Below are positions 23,906 through 32,101 of a DNA stretch of 64,000 bases, piece after piece (within the stretch, counting starts at the first letter, position 1; the number at the start of each line of letters is the position of its first letter). This DNA is from RUG626 sp964553775 (GTDB taxonomy: Bacteria > Bacillota > Clostridia > Oscillospirales > Oscillospiraceae), in contig CAZKLU010000001.1 of assembly GCA_964553775.1 (NCBI GenBank), positions 1-64,000 of the forward strand, written 5' to 3'. Position numbers and translations under genes: made by a program. The notes beneath the pieces were generated by a model, which saw nothing but the letters and a program-made list of their open reading frames with translations, was not told where the DNA came from and ran no database searches.

Positions 23906-25957
23906 ATGAAAACACATTCTATCAAACGCACGGCGGCGTGTCTGCTTGCGGTATCGATGCTGCTCTCATTCGGGCTAATATCGGCTGCGGCGGAATCCGT
24001 ATTCGAGGACATCGAGGACGGGGCTTCATATGCCGAGGCTGTCGCGTATCTTCAGGAAAACGGTATTTCCAATGGAACCTCTGCTTCATCATTCAGCCCC
24101 AACAGCAATGTAACAACGGCACAGCTTGCGACTTTCCTTGGTCGTGTTGCGGGTGTCGAGGTTGATAACACGGGCGATGGCTGGTCTTCCGGCTATGCGG
24201 CGTGGGCAGCCGAAAATTCTCTTCTCCCTGATTCTATAACGGTTGAGTCAATTAACACTGCTCTGAACGCTTTTGCGGTACTTGAAAACATTCCGGCGGC
24301 AACGGTAACGGGTATTACACGCGGAGATCTCGCACCCGCTCTTATGTCACTGCATAAGGCATTGAGTTCTCCTGTACGGTCAACGGCTTACGGCGATGTA
24401 ATGGGTACGGTGCAAAACGGCGTGGATGTCTATTACGGCGTACCATACGGTGCTGACCCTGTGGGTGAACTGCGCTGGTCGGCTCCAACGGCTCCGGCAG
24501 CGTGGACAGAGACACTTGACTGCACCGAAAAAGCTCCGATCGCTATGCAGATGGCGACAGTCTACACGGCGGAAGGTTCAACTACGGCTCTCGCCGGAAC
24601 GACAGACTGCCTTAATCTGGACATTTTCACCCCTGAAAACGCGGAAAATCTGCCGGTTATGGTCTACATACACGGCGGAAACAACCAGACAGGCGGCTCC
24701 TATGAAGAGATCAAGGACGGCACATATCTTGCCGCGACAGATGAGTGTGTACTTGTCTCGCTCAACTACAGAACAGGGCTTCTCGGCTTCAACGCTCTTC
24801 CCGCGCTTCAGACCGAGGAGGGTTCCACAGGCAACTACGCGCTTCTTGATATAGCGTTCGCTCTCGAATGGGTGCGTGACAATGTATCGAGCTTCGGCGG
24901 CGACCCGAATAATGTGACAGTCTCCGGCTTCTCAGCAGGCGGACGCAACGTAATGGCAATGCTTGTCAGCCCGATTTTTGAGGGACTTTTCCAGCGCGCT
25001 GTTGTATTCTCCGGCGGCATGACAATATGCGACGAGGAACAGGGCGCATTGAAGGACGCTGAGATAATTGCCCCGCTCGCTGTTGAGGATGGCAAGGCGG
25101 AAACAGAAGAAGAAGCCGCCGAATGGCTCATGGGAACCGGCAGTGACGTTAAAGACTATCTCTATTCGCTTTCGGCTGAACGTCTTACACAGCTCATGAC
25201 GAACGCCGGTATAAGAATGGCGAAATTCCCGCACCTGTTTGGCGATGATGTGGTTCTTCCGTCCGGCGGGTTTGAAAACGCTGATTATGTGAACGATGTT
25301 CCTGTTATAATGCTCACAGGCACAAGTGAATTTTCACTGTTCGCGTCCGACAGCTACTACAGCACTCTTGAGGGTGAGGAGCTTCAGGCGGCGGCTCAGG
25401 CGTTCGCGGTCAAATACGGAAGTGACTTCTACCGCACATTCAATACTCAGCTCAGCGCGGAAACTATGGCTGAGAGCGGCTACACATCCAATATGTATCT
25501 TGTTCAGTTTGAATACGGCGGAGCGGATTCGGCTACAACAATCGGTATGGGTTCATTCCACGGCATATTCGTTCCCGCAATAAGCCCGACACACGGGTAC
25601 ACATTCTTCCACGACTTCTCCGGTGCCGGTTACACATCTCTCGCGGCTGATTTCAATACATATCTTAAAAATTTCCTCTACACCGGTGACCCGAACAGCT
25701 CGTCACCCGATGTTGTCTGGGATAACTGGACAAGCGAGAGCAAGCAGACGCTTTGCCTTGACGCTGACGAGGAAACAGGAACCTCAACGGCTGTCCTGAA
25801 AAACGTGTTCAAGACGAATGATGAGATAATCGCGGAGATCGAGGCTGACACGGCCGTTCCTGATGAAGTGAAATCTGTAATAATCTCAACTATTATGAAC
25901 GGCCGCTGGTTCAGCGATGATCTTGACGCACACTTCAATACTCCGAGTCTCTGGTGA
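23906..25957 (+). CDS. Secreted SLH-domain carboxylesterase (type B)
   Basis: Extracellular carboxylesterase/lipase of the para-nitrobenzyl esterase type, 683 residues. A signal peptide covers residues 1-29. One clear SLH domain (about 32-80, FEDIEDGASYAEAV then SFSPNSNVTTAQLA) and a weaker second one (about 91-150) precede the catalytic domain (about 158-660). The esterase start reads GTVQNGVDVYYGVPYG, the oxyanion loop is YIHGGNNQTGG, and the nucleophile is Ser343 in GFSAGG. The acid is probably Glu475 in GTSEFS, and the histidine is His552 in SFHGIF. The ATG follows CAGGAGG. It would sit on the cell surface and hydrolyse esters, perhaps acyl groups on plant polymers; the substrate is unknown. 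Confidence 0.88.
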   Translation: MKTHSIKRTAACLLAVSMLLSFGLISAAAESVFEDIEDGASYAEAVAYLQENGISNGTSASSFSPNSNVTTAQLATFLGRVAGVEVDNTGDGWSSGYAAWAAENSLLPDSITVESINTALNAFAVLENIPAATVTGITRGDLAPALMSLHKALSSPVRSTAYGDVMGTVQNGVDVYYGVPYGADPVGELRWSAPTAPAAWTETLDCTEKAPIAMQMATVYTAEGSTTALAGTTDCLNLDIFTPENAENLPVMVYIHGGNNQTGGSYEEIKDGTYLAATDECVLVSLNYRTGLLGFNALPALQTEEGSTGNYALLDIAFALEWVRDNVSSFGGDPNNVTVSGFSAGGRNVMAMLVSPIFEGLFQRAVVFSGGMTICDEEQGALKDAEIIAPLAVEDGKAETEEEAAEWLMGTGSDVKDYLYSLSAERLTQLMTNAGIRMAKFPHLFGDDVVLPSGGFENADYVNDVPVIMLTGTSEFSLFASDSYYSTLEGEELQAAAQAFAVKYGSDFYRTFNTQLSAETMAESGYTSNMYLVQFEYGGADSATTIGMGSFHGIFVPAISPTHGYTFFHDFSGAGYTSLAADFNTYLKNFLYTGDPNSSSPDVVWDNWTSESKQTLCLDADEETGTSTAVLKNVFKTNDEIIAEIEADTAVPDEVKSVIISTIMNGRWFSDDLDAHFNTPSLW

Positions 25958-25978
25958 GATCATTTCACATCAAAAAAT

Positions 25979-26001
25979 GGAGCCTTCACTACGAAGGCTC
26001 C
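25979..26001 (-). terminator. Terminator between the esterase gene and a small membrane gene
   Basis: GGAGCCTTC and GAAGGCTCC form a nine-pair stem with a five-base loop. On the minus strand it is followed by ATTTTTTG; on the plus strand by ATAATTTATT. It probably ends both converging genes. Confidence 0.75.
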
Positions 26002-26025
26002 ATAATTTATTGCCGCGCTATTGTT

Positions 26026-26166
26026 TTATTCGTACTCGAACCCGAAAATAAGTCTGAATGTCCACCTCGTTATCAGCGATACAATGATGTAAATAAAGAA
26101 ATAGAGTAAATCGTCCTTCAGATAATCAAGAACCGTCTTCTTCTCTACAGCCTGTGTCTCCTCCAT
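26026..26166 (-). CDS. 46-residue single-pass membrane protein
   Basis: A short gene, starting ATG with AGGAGG seven bases ahead and ending TAA just before a terminator. The product has a charged start (METQAVEKK-like: MEETQAVEKK), then a hydrophobic stretch LLYFFIYIIVSLI at residues 20-32, followed by a basic and aromatic end RWTFRLIFGF and acidic EYE. I do not recognise a family. The ribosome site, terminator and membrane segment together make a real gene likely. It is a single gene, converging with the esterase gene and downstream of nothing on its strand within 200 bases. Confidence 0.65.
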   Translation of the reverse strand: MEETQAVEKKTVLDYLKDDLLYFFIYIIVSLITRWTFRLIFGFEYE

Positions 26167-26370
26167 ATATAACTCCTCCTTTTGATAATGTACATCGTTT
26201 CCTCGTCCTCCCCCGAACAGGCTCGGACATCCACCATGCTCTGAAGCTGTGATAATACAATTATATCATGTATCCCTGTGATTTTTCCAGTGAAATTTTT
26301 AAATTTATCTAAAACTTTTTGCTTTCACGCGAATACTGCTGTTCCGCGTTCCAGCTTTGGGCTTAACCAT

Positions 26371-28119
26371 TCACATTGCCGCGTTTCCTCCGCGACCGCC
26401 GCCGCCCATCATGCCGCCACCGCCGCCGAACATTCCACCGCCCAATGTGCCGCCGCCGAACATTCCGCCGGTTGTGCCGGAGGTTGTAAGTCCGTCTTCA
26501 ATCGTCACCTCCGCGACAGTCTCTCCATCGGCTGTCACGGTGCAAACATCACCCTCAATAAGCTCCGGTGCGCTGAATATAACGGTCTGCGCGTATCCTG
26601 TCAGCGTAAACTCATAGCTCCAGCCATCTCCGGAGAAGCTCACGACAGCACCCGACTGTGCTGTTCCGCCAAGTCCGACGTTTATAGTGTTCTGTTCGGG
26701 TGAATCAGGATATTCCGGCATACTTCCACCGGTTGCCGCGAAAACTACTCCGCCTGTAATATCTATCCCTGTCTCAGAATCAAGCGCGCCGTCCGCGTTT
26801 CCGGTGCTGCAAACAGTAACCATTCCACCGCTTATGGTCATTGTGCCGTTAGAGTCAAGTCCATCGCCGCCCGATGTCACCGTTACTGTACCGCCGGAAA
26901 TATTCAGCACATGATCCGTACCGCCCGCGAATCCCATTTCAAAGCCGCCAAGACCGCTGCCGTCACTTCCTCCCGCGGCGTTCATTCCATCATCGTCAGC
27001 TACAATAGCTATATCACCGCCGCTTATCTCAATATCCGCGCCCTCAAGCCCCTCGTGACTCCTTGTTATGTTTATTTCTCCGTCTGTAATCGTGAGAGTG
27101 CCATCGGAATGGAAAGCATCATCTCCGGTTGAAATTGTGTACTCTCCGCCGTTTACTGTCACATCACCGTTTGAGTGTACCGCGTCGTCGGTGCAGTTCA
27201 GCGTGTATGTGCCGCTCTCGATCGTGAGAGATGTTCCCGCCTTTATTCCCTTGCCGCCGCTTGTTATATCGCACACTACATCGCCCAGCGTCAGCGCAGT
27301 CTCCGCCTGTATGCCGTCCTCTGTGGAGTTGAGCGTGAATATTGAATTTGTGAGCTTCAGCCACCCAAGCGTCTCGTCTTTCTCGTTGGTTGAACGCAAA
27401 GCGTCACCGCCGCAGGTGACAGTAATATCCGCGTTGTCTATTGTATTTGAATCCTTGCCGTTTATGCCGTGATTGACAGCGTTCACTGTTATATCCGCGT
27501 CATATATTTCAAGTGTATCCTTCGATGTTATACCGTTATTATAGTTTGCGTTGACAGTGAGCGAACCGCTGCCTCCTATTACGAGATCATCCTTGCTGTA
27601 GAGGCAGGCGTTCGGTTCCTCATCCTCCGCGCTTGAGTAAATATCGTCAAATGTATAAGTTTCGCCATCTGTAAGCGTGTTTTGCGTACCCTCAGCCAGA
27701 CAAATCGCGGTATAATCGGCATCGTAGACATATATCGGGCTGCCGTATGTGCAGGTTATGTCCGCTCCGTTCAGAACCAGCACCACAGTCATGTTGTTAG
27801 CGTCAACTATTATTCTGCCATCATTGAGTGTGCCTGTTATCTCGTAAATTCCGCTGTTCATAATAGCTACAGTACTTCCGCTGACCGCTGTTCCGGGTCC
27901 GCTCACTGAAACGCTGTCACCGTTCAGGCTGATTACTGTATTGGCATCATCGGCTGTTATCCCGTCAGTGCTGTTCAGATCCGCAGCCGCCTCGTATACA
28001 ATTACTTCCTTGTCCTCAGTATCGGATGAACCGGAGGTTTCGTCTGCACAGCCCGACAGAGCCGCTATGATTGAAATTATAATTAAAGCCGCCGCTGTTT
28101 TCCTTATTTTGCAGTTCAT
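26371..28119 (-). CDS. Beta-helix carbohydrate-binding lipoprotein (Cthe_2159 family)
   Basis: Surface lipoprotein, 582 residues. The signal peptide ends in LSGC at about residues 20-23, giving a lipid anchor. From about residue 40 to 520 it consists of beta-helix rungs with recurring N-D-G and SGG turns (ITVNAVNHGINGKDSNTI, DDGMNAAGGSD, GGDGLDSNGTM). This matches the carbohydrate-binding family typified by Clostridium thermocellum Cthe_2159, known to bind acidic plant sugars such as polygalacturonate. The last 30 residues are almost only Gly and Met with Phe (MFGGG, MMGGGG). I chose the ATG at 28119, eight bases after AGGGGG; two earlier ATGs are too close to the ribosome site or outside it. 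It is a single gene. Confidence 0.85.
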   Translation of the reverse strand: MNCKIRKTAAALIIISIIAALSGCADETSGSSDTEDKEVIVYEAAADLNSTDGITADDANTVISLNGDSVSVSGPGTAVSGSTVAIMNSGIYEITGTLNDGRIIVDANNMTVVLVLNGADITCTYGSPIYVYDADYTAICLAEGTQNTLTDGETYTFDDIYSSAEDEEPNACLYSKDDLVIGGSGSLTVNANYNNGITSKDTLEIYDADITVNAVNHGINGKDSNTIDNADITVTCGGDALRSTNEKDETLGWLKLTNSIFTLNSTEDGIQAETALTLGDVVCDITSGGKGIKAGTSLTIESGTYTLNCTDDAVHSNGDVTVNGGEYTISTGDDAFHSDGTLTITDGEINITRSHEGLEGADIEISGGDIAIVADDDGMNAAGGSDGSGLGGFEMGFAGGTDHVLNISGGTVTVTSGGDGLDSNGTMTISGGMVTVCSTGNADGALDSETGIDITGGVVFAATGGSMPEYPDSPEQNTINVGLGGTAQSGAVVSFSGDGWSYEFTLTGYAQTVIFSAPELIEGDVCTVTADGETVAEVTIEDGLTTSGTTGGMFGGGTLGGGMFGGGGGMMGGGGRGGNAAM

Positions 28120-28291
28120 ATACATTTCCCCCTTAGTCTTATACATATATTAAACACTATGCACTTGAAATGTACCTTAAATATCAGCGGCATTATTATA
28201 ACAATTTCTGCATATCAAATCGCGGCAGTTACCGCGTCTGCCTGTGCTTTTTTTCGTGGGGACTGCAATATCTGAAATCTTTTCGATAATG

Positions 28292-28326
28292 AAACAAAAC
28301 CCGGACCGCCTTATTCGGCAGTCCGG
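28292..28326 (-). terminator. Terminator after the Hpt gene
   Basis: CCGGAC (28301-28306) pairs with GTCCGG (28321-28326), with GCC/GGC inside, and on the minus strand runs into GTTTTGTTT. It ends the cheV-HDOD-yjfB-hpt unit. Confidence 0.75.
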
Positions 28327-28330
28327 ATCT

Positions 28331-28687
28331 TCACTGTGATGTCTGAAATCTCTCTATCGCGTCTATAGTTGTTTTATAGTCGCTGTCCACTTTGCTAAGC
28401 CACCCCTCAGTCTCCGGTGACAGACCGTTTCGCAGTGATTCGGTAAGTTCATGACTTGACTCGTACAGCTTATCGAAGCCGAGGTTCTGACACACGCCCT
28501 TTATAGTGTGCGCGGCTCTGAACGCCTCCTGATAATCACCCGCGTCAAGGGAGCTGTGCAAGAGCTTGAAGCTCCCATCCGCCGGAAATTTCAGAACAAA
28601 TTTCTGTACAATTCTCTCACTGCGGAGCCTGCCGATCACAGCGTCGTAGTTTCCGCCAAGCTCCGCGTAGCACTCCTTCAACGTCAC
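28331..28687 (-). CDS. Hpt (histidine phosphotransfer) domain protein
   Basis: Small cytoplasmic phosphorelay carrier, 118 residues, a single Hpt four-helix bundle. The phosphorylated histidine is His60 in RAAHTIKGVCQNLGF, with the usual Lys63 and Gly64, and a following helix SSHELTESLR. The start is GTG with GGAGAG upstream. It is last in a unit with cheV, an EAL/HDOD protein and a YjfB-like peptide. No kinase is nearby; the receiver domain of CheV and the separate CheY are possible phosphate partners, by inference from position only. Confidence 0.88.
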   Translation of the reverse strand: MTLKECYAELGGNYDAVIGRLRSERIVQKFVLKFPADGSFKLLHSSLDAGDYQEAFRAAHTIKGVCQNLGFDKLYESSHELTESLRNGLSPETEGWLSKVDSDYKTTIDAIERFQTSQ

Positions 28688-28707
28688 GGCTTACTCTCCT
28701 TTCCATA

Positions 28708-28887
28708 TTATGCGTATACGTCTATGTACTGTCCTTTCGCGGGCTGCGGCAGCATATCGAGTATCGCGTTTGCCTCCTGCTCCGCGCTGTCCATCGACTT
28801 TTTCATCACGCTTATCGAGTACTGCTGCTCAAAGCTGGCAGCACTCATGCTCATGCTCATCTGAGCAATACTGTTCATCATATCCAT
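28708..28887 (-). CDS. YjfB-like putative motility peptide
   Basis: 59-residue protein with ATG start and AAGGAGG six bases ahead. The sequence runs MDMMNSIAQMSMSMSAA, then QQYSISVMKKSMDSAEQEANAILDMLP, and ends QYIDVYA. This fits the small YjfB family (putative motility protein), whose members are Met- and Ser-rich at the start and carry the VLKKAMD-like core and MLP. Such genes are often near flagellar or chemotaxis genes in Firmicutes, as here, between the EAL/HDOD gene and hpt. No mechanism is known. Confidence 0.8.
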   Translation of the reverse strand: MDMMNSIAQMSMSMSAASFEQQYSISVMKKSMDSAEQEANAILDMLPQPAKGQYIDVYA

Positions 28888-29014
28888 GGTATTTCCTCCT
28901 TCTTATTCCGCAAATAGTATAAGGTTCAGCAGATACTGAAAAGTTCTGCGGCTATGCAGTTTCCGAGGGAATTTTGCCGGGCTTCCTGCGTACAAAGTTC
29001 TGTGATTTTCTGTT

Positions 29015-30307
29015 TTATAATTTCTCCATTAACGCCTCGGCTTCTCCGCTGCCGGTCATGATGAGAGAGTTCCAAAGCTCCTGCGCCGAATCCATGCAGT
29101 TGAAGTAGAGACTTGTCAGGAGATTTGTCGGTATATCAAGCTCCTCGGCGAGTTTCGTCACTTTATCCCAATCCGCCGACTCATAGCTCAACGCAAGGTC
29201 ATATATCGCGCCGCAAGGTCCTTCTTTTGTCAGGAGCGCGTTTTTAACCTCGTCCGATGCCGAAACCTCCGCAAGTATTTCCTCCATTGGCGCGTCGATC
29301 AGGTAATTAAGTGTTGAGAACATACCCATAAGGTACGCCTCGCCCTTTGATATGCCGACTTTTTTCGCGTAACCTACAAGTTCGCTGCAGAAATTCGCTC
29401 TCATGAACGAAAGCTTCAAAAACTCCTCCGACTGCGGATCAATCTCGTTTTCGGCGTTGCTGGCACTCAGAAGATATATCCACTGCTTTAGCTGCGATAT
29501 TCCGAGGTTCATAATTGCCTGACGGATAGTTGTAGCCCTGTTGCGGAGCGCGAAATGCACGGAGTTTGACATTCTCAGAAGTCCGTATGTGAGTGTCGCG
29601 TCCATTGCTATAATACGCTCGATCTCCTCTATATCGGGGTCGTCCTGTGTCACGGCTACCATCAGTCTGAAGAAATTGCTTTGCAGGTACCCGCTTGTGT
29701 GCGCCCTTGTCGCGAGCTTCGCGGCAACGTAGGAACCCTCAAGCGCGTCAACGCCGTATTCAACGGCTTTTTTATAGGTCTGCTCATCATCGACACTTGT
29801 CGCTATGCACTGCTTGTTCATGCTGTGCGTTATTTCAACTACGTTGTGGAGCGTAGCGTCACTCATTGAGTGGAAATTCAGCTTGACGTAATCAATATCC
29901 CCGATGAGTGACAGGTACCTCGGCGCGAATTGAAATTCGTTGATCGCTATTTTGTACCCGTCCGCCGCGTACTGGCGCACAATACGCATAGCGAGAGGGT
30001 GAATTATAACGCTGTCATCTATCTGAATCACAAGGTCGGTCTTCTGGAAAAGACGCGGCACTTTTTTCATAAGCAGCGTTGTTGTGAAGGTCATGAAATT
30101 GAGAGAGCCTTTCAGCGACTTCTCGGTATTCTGGGTCAAGAAGTTATATATTGTATCGGCTACAGCAAACTCATTTGCGCGGGAGCCACCATCGTCACCG
30201 CCATACGCTAAATTCTCTCCGTGATAAAGAAGCTCATAACCTATTATCTGACTGTCCGGATCCTTTATCGGACATCTGACTATATATTTACTTCCCTTGG
30301 CCGCCAT
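29015..30307 (-). CDS. EAL and HDOD domain signalling protein, EAL degenerate
   Basis: Cytoplasmic signalling protein, 430 residues, of the YuxH type. The first 205 residues form an EAL-like barrel, but key catalytic sites for cyclic di-GMP cleavage are changed. The EAL motif reads YELLYHG, the metal-binding DDFG is replaced by INEFQF, and only VKLNF retains the lysine region. Residues 210-400 are an HDOD domain with DATLTYGLLRMSNS and RATTIRQAIMNLGISQLKQWIYLL. It is 22 bases after cheV and likely cotranscribed. A scaffolding role in chemotaxis or cyclic di-GMP sensing is inferred; cleavage activity is unlikely. Confidence 0.88.
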   Translation of the reverse strand: MAAKGSKYIVRCPIKDPDSQIIGYELLYHGENLAYGGDDGGSRANEFAVADTIYNFLTQNTEKSLKGSLNFMTFTTTLLMKKVPRLFQKTDLVIQIDDSVIIHPLAMRIVRQYAADGYKIAINEFQFAPRYLSLIGDIDYVKLNFHSMSDATLHNVVEITHSMNKQCIATSVDDEQTYKKAVEYGVDALEGSYVAAKLATRAHTSGYLQSNFFRLMVAVTQDDPDIEEIERIIAMDATLTYGLLRMSNSVHFALRNRATTIRQAIMNLGISQLKQWIYLLSASNAENEIDPQSEEFLKLSFMRANFCSELVGYAKKVGISKGEAYLMGMFSTLNYLIDAPMEEILAEVSASDEVKNALLTKEGPCGAIYDLALSYESADWDKVTKLAEELDIPTNLLTSLYFNCMDSAQELWNSLIMTGSGEAEALMEKL

Positions 30308-30329
30308 AATTGAATTGCCTCCTCGTCAA

Positions 30330-31244
30330 TTACACATCCGTGCGTCCCAAAAGCGAATCCATTACGGACACCAAATGCCCTATTTCCGGCTTGCTCATCT
30401 GCTCATCCGCGCCGAGCTTTTTGCCCTTTATTCTCATCTCATCGTTTATGAGCGAGGAGAATATAATAACCGGAATATGCTTCAGCGCTTCGTCCTCCTT
30501 GATGAGCTTGGTGAGCCTGTGTCCGTCCATCTGCGGCATCTCTATATCGGTAATAAGCAGTGCCGCCTTTTCCTCAACTGTGCCTTTGGTCTTAAGATCC
30601 GAGAGATACTCCCACGCCTCAAGACCGTCTCTGAATGTTGTTATATTGGTATATCCGGCTTTCGTAAGCGCCTCCTGTATCATCTTTGACAGGAGAACCG
30701 AGTCCTCCGCAACGAGTATCGGCACGGCACTGCGCGGACGCGGTCCCATACTCTCAATTTCCGACATCTGTATGGAAGTCTCCGGCGCGATCCTCGCGAC
30801 TATCTGCTCAAAGTCGAGTATCGTGACAAGGTCGCCGTCACACTGCGCGATTCCTGTCGCAACTCCCTCATCGCCGTTGTTTATGGTCTTGTCGGGCTTC
30901 TGAATTGATGCCCACGAAATGCGGATTATTCCAACCACCGTATGAACTCTGAACGCTATGTTCATTTTGTTAAAATTCGTGATTATGAAAAGATCCTTTT
31001 CCTTTGGTTCATCGTGGTTTCCGAGGTATTCCGGCAAGCTAACCACAGTAATCACTGTATCACGCGGCTTGAAGATACCCTCGACAGCGGGGTGCGTGTG
31101 CGGCATTGGCTTAACGGGAGCCGACAGCATTATCTCCTTCACCTTCGCGACATTGATTCCATACAGATTGCCGGATATTGTAAACTCCATTATCTCTATT
31201 TCATTTGTGCCTGATTCCAGAAGTATTTCACTCTTATCCGCCAC
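30330..31244 (-). CDS. cheV: Chemotaxis coupling protein CheV
   Basis: Adaptor joining receptors to the CheA kinase, 304 residues. Residues 15-160 form a CheW-like domain (IMEFTISGNLYGINVAKVKEI, VEGIFKPRDTVITVVSLPEYLG). Residues 172-300 form a receiver domain with the acidic pocket in VAEDSVLLSKMI, the phosphorylated Asp in LLITDIEMPQMDG, and Ser/Lys near VIIFSSLIN and MSKPE. The start is GTG with AAGGAAG ten bases upstream. No cheW is in the window, so CheV may carry part of that role. It begins a unit with EAL/HDOD, YjfB-like and Hpt genes. Confidence 0.93.
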   Translation of the reverse strand: MADKSEILLESGTNEIEIMEFTISGNLYGINVAKVKEIMLSAPVKPMPHTHPAVEGIFKPRDTVITVVSLPEYLGNHDEPKEKDLFIITNFNKMNIAFRVHTVVGIIRISWASIQKPDKTINNGDEGVATGIAQCDGDLVTILDFEQIVARIAPETSIQMSEIESMGPRPRSAVPILVAEDSVLLSKMIQEALTKAGYTNITTFRDGLEAWEYLSDLKTKGTVEEKAALLITDIEMPQMDGHRLTKLIKEDEALKHIPVIIFSSLINDEMRIKGKKLGADEQMSKPEIGHLVSVMDSLLGRTDV

Positions 31245-31425
31245 TTAAAATGCACTTCCTTTCACTTATACTCAAAGCCGGAATTATTTCCGGTTTTGCG
31301 GCTTCCGCGGAAGCCTTTACGCACGGCACCCGGCACGCAAATGCTTCCGAAATATACTTTTTGAGCCTGAACACGCCGAAAACTGTTTTACTCCAAATAC
31401 AGCGGGTTTTAGACGCTGAATTTTA

Positions 31426-31450
31426 ACCGGCATTATATTTTTGCGCCGGT
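31426..31450 (-). terminator. Weak hairpin after cheD
   Basis: ACCGGC (31426-31431) and GCCGGT (31445-31450) form a six-pair stem followed on the minus strand by TAAAATTC. The loop holds TATAAT, and an AGGACA 18 bases ahead might make this the cheV promoter instead. The interval 31245-31609 also has the palindrome GGCTTCCGCGGAAGCC near 31300 and a CCGGAA/TTCCGG stem near 31280; no gene is seen there. Confidence 0.35.
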
Positions 31451-31609
31451 AAATCTGTCCTGCCGTGAATATAGTACCGAACGCTCCTGACGCGGCACTG
31501 AAGCTCTCTGAATTGCTCCGCGCTTTCGAAACCGAAATTCTAAAATCACCCGAATTTCATGCTGTTGTACCGGATTTCAATTCGCGGTACCTCTATATTC
31601 TGGGGATCA

Positions 31610-32101
31610 TCACAATACCTTCACCGGTTTTCCGTAGGCGTTTATCCTGCCCTGTCCGGTTGCCGGGTCAAACGAGAGTGTCCTCGCGACGGAGCCTCCC
31701 GTGTCCTCGGCGAGTATTCTTATGCCCTCTTTGCGGAGCGTCAGCTTGACACTTTCAATGTTTCTCTGCCCGATATTGCCAAGCGCGCCGCCGCCGCTGA
31801 CTTCAAACATCTTCGCGCCGCCAGCGATTTTCGCTGTAATGCGGGATTTCAGCGCGCCTTTTCCCTCCATCTGCCGAAGTGTCTCCTTGATACCTGTATC
31901 GGCGTATTTCATCGGATTTTTGCGCCCCGCCTCCATGTTCAGGGGCAGCATTATATGTATCAGTGCCGCCAGCTTCACGCCGGGGTCATACAGACATATA
32001 CCGATACATGAACCCAGAGCGTAAGTTATCAGTTCTCCCTCCCATTGTGACATTTTCATATCCGCAATGCCTACTGTGATTTTGCCAGAGGTACTAATCA
32101 T
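31610..32101 (-). CDS. cheD: Chemoreceptor glutamine deamidase CheD
   Basis: Deamidates glutamines in chemoreceptors and activates CheC, cytoplasmic, 163 residues. The catalytic trio known from the Thermotoga enzyme is seen as Thr26, Cys32 and His49, in TYALGSCIGICLYD and LAALIHIMLP, with the same spacing. ITAKIAGGAKMF near residue 88 and DTGGSVARTLSFD in the C-terminal part are conserved. The ATG overlaps the cheC stop by eight bases, fitting the known CheC-CheD pairing. It is last in the flbD-to-cheD unit. Confidence 0.95.
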   Translation of the reverse strand: MISTSGKITVGIADMKMSQWEGELITYALGSCIGICLYDPGVKLAALIHIMLPLNMEAGRKNPMKYADTGIKETLRQMEGKGALKSRITAKIAGGAKMFEVSGGGALGNIGQRNIESVKLTLRKEGIRILAEDTGGSVARTLSFDPATGQGRINAYGKPVKVL

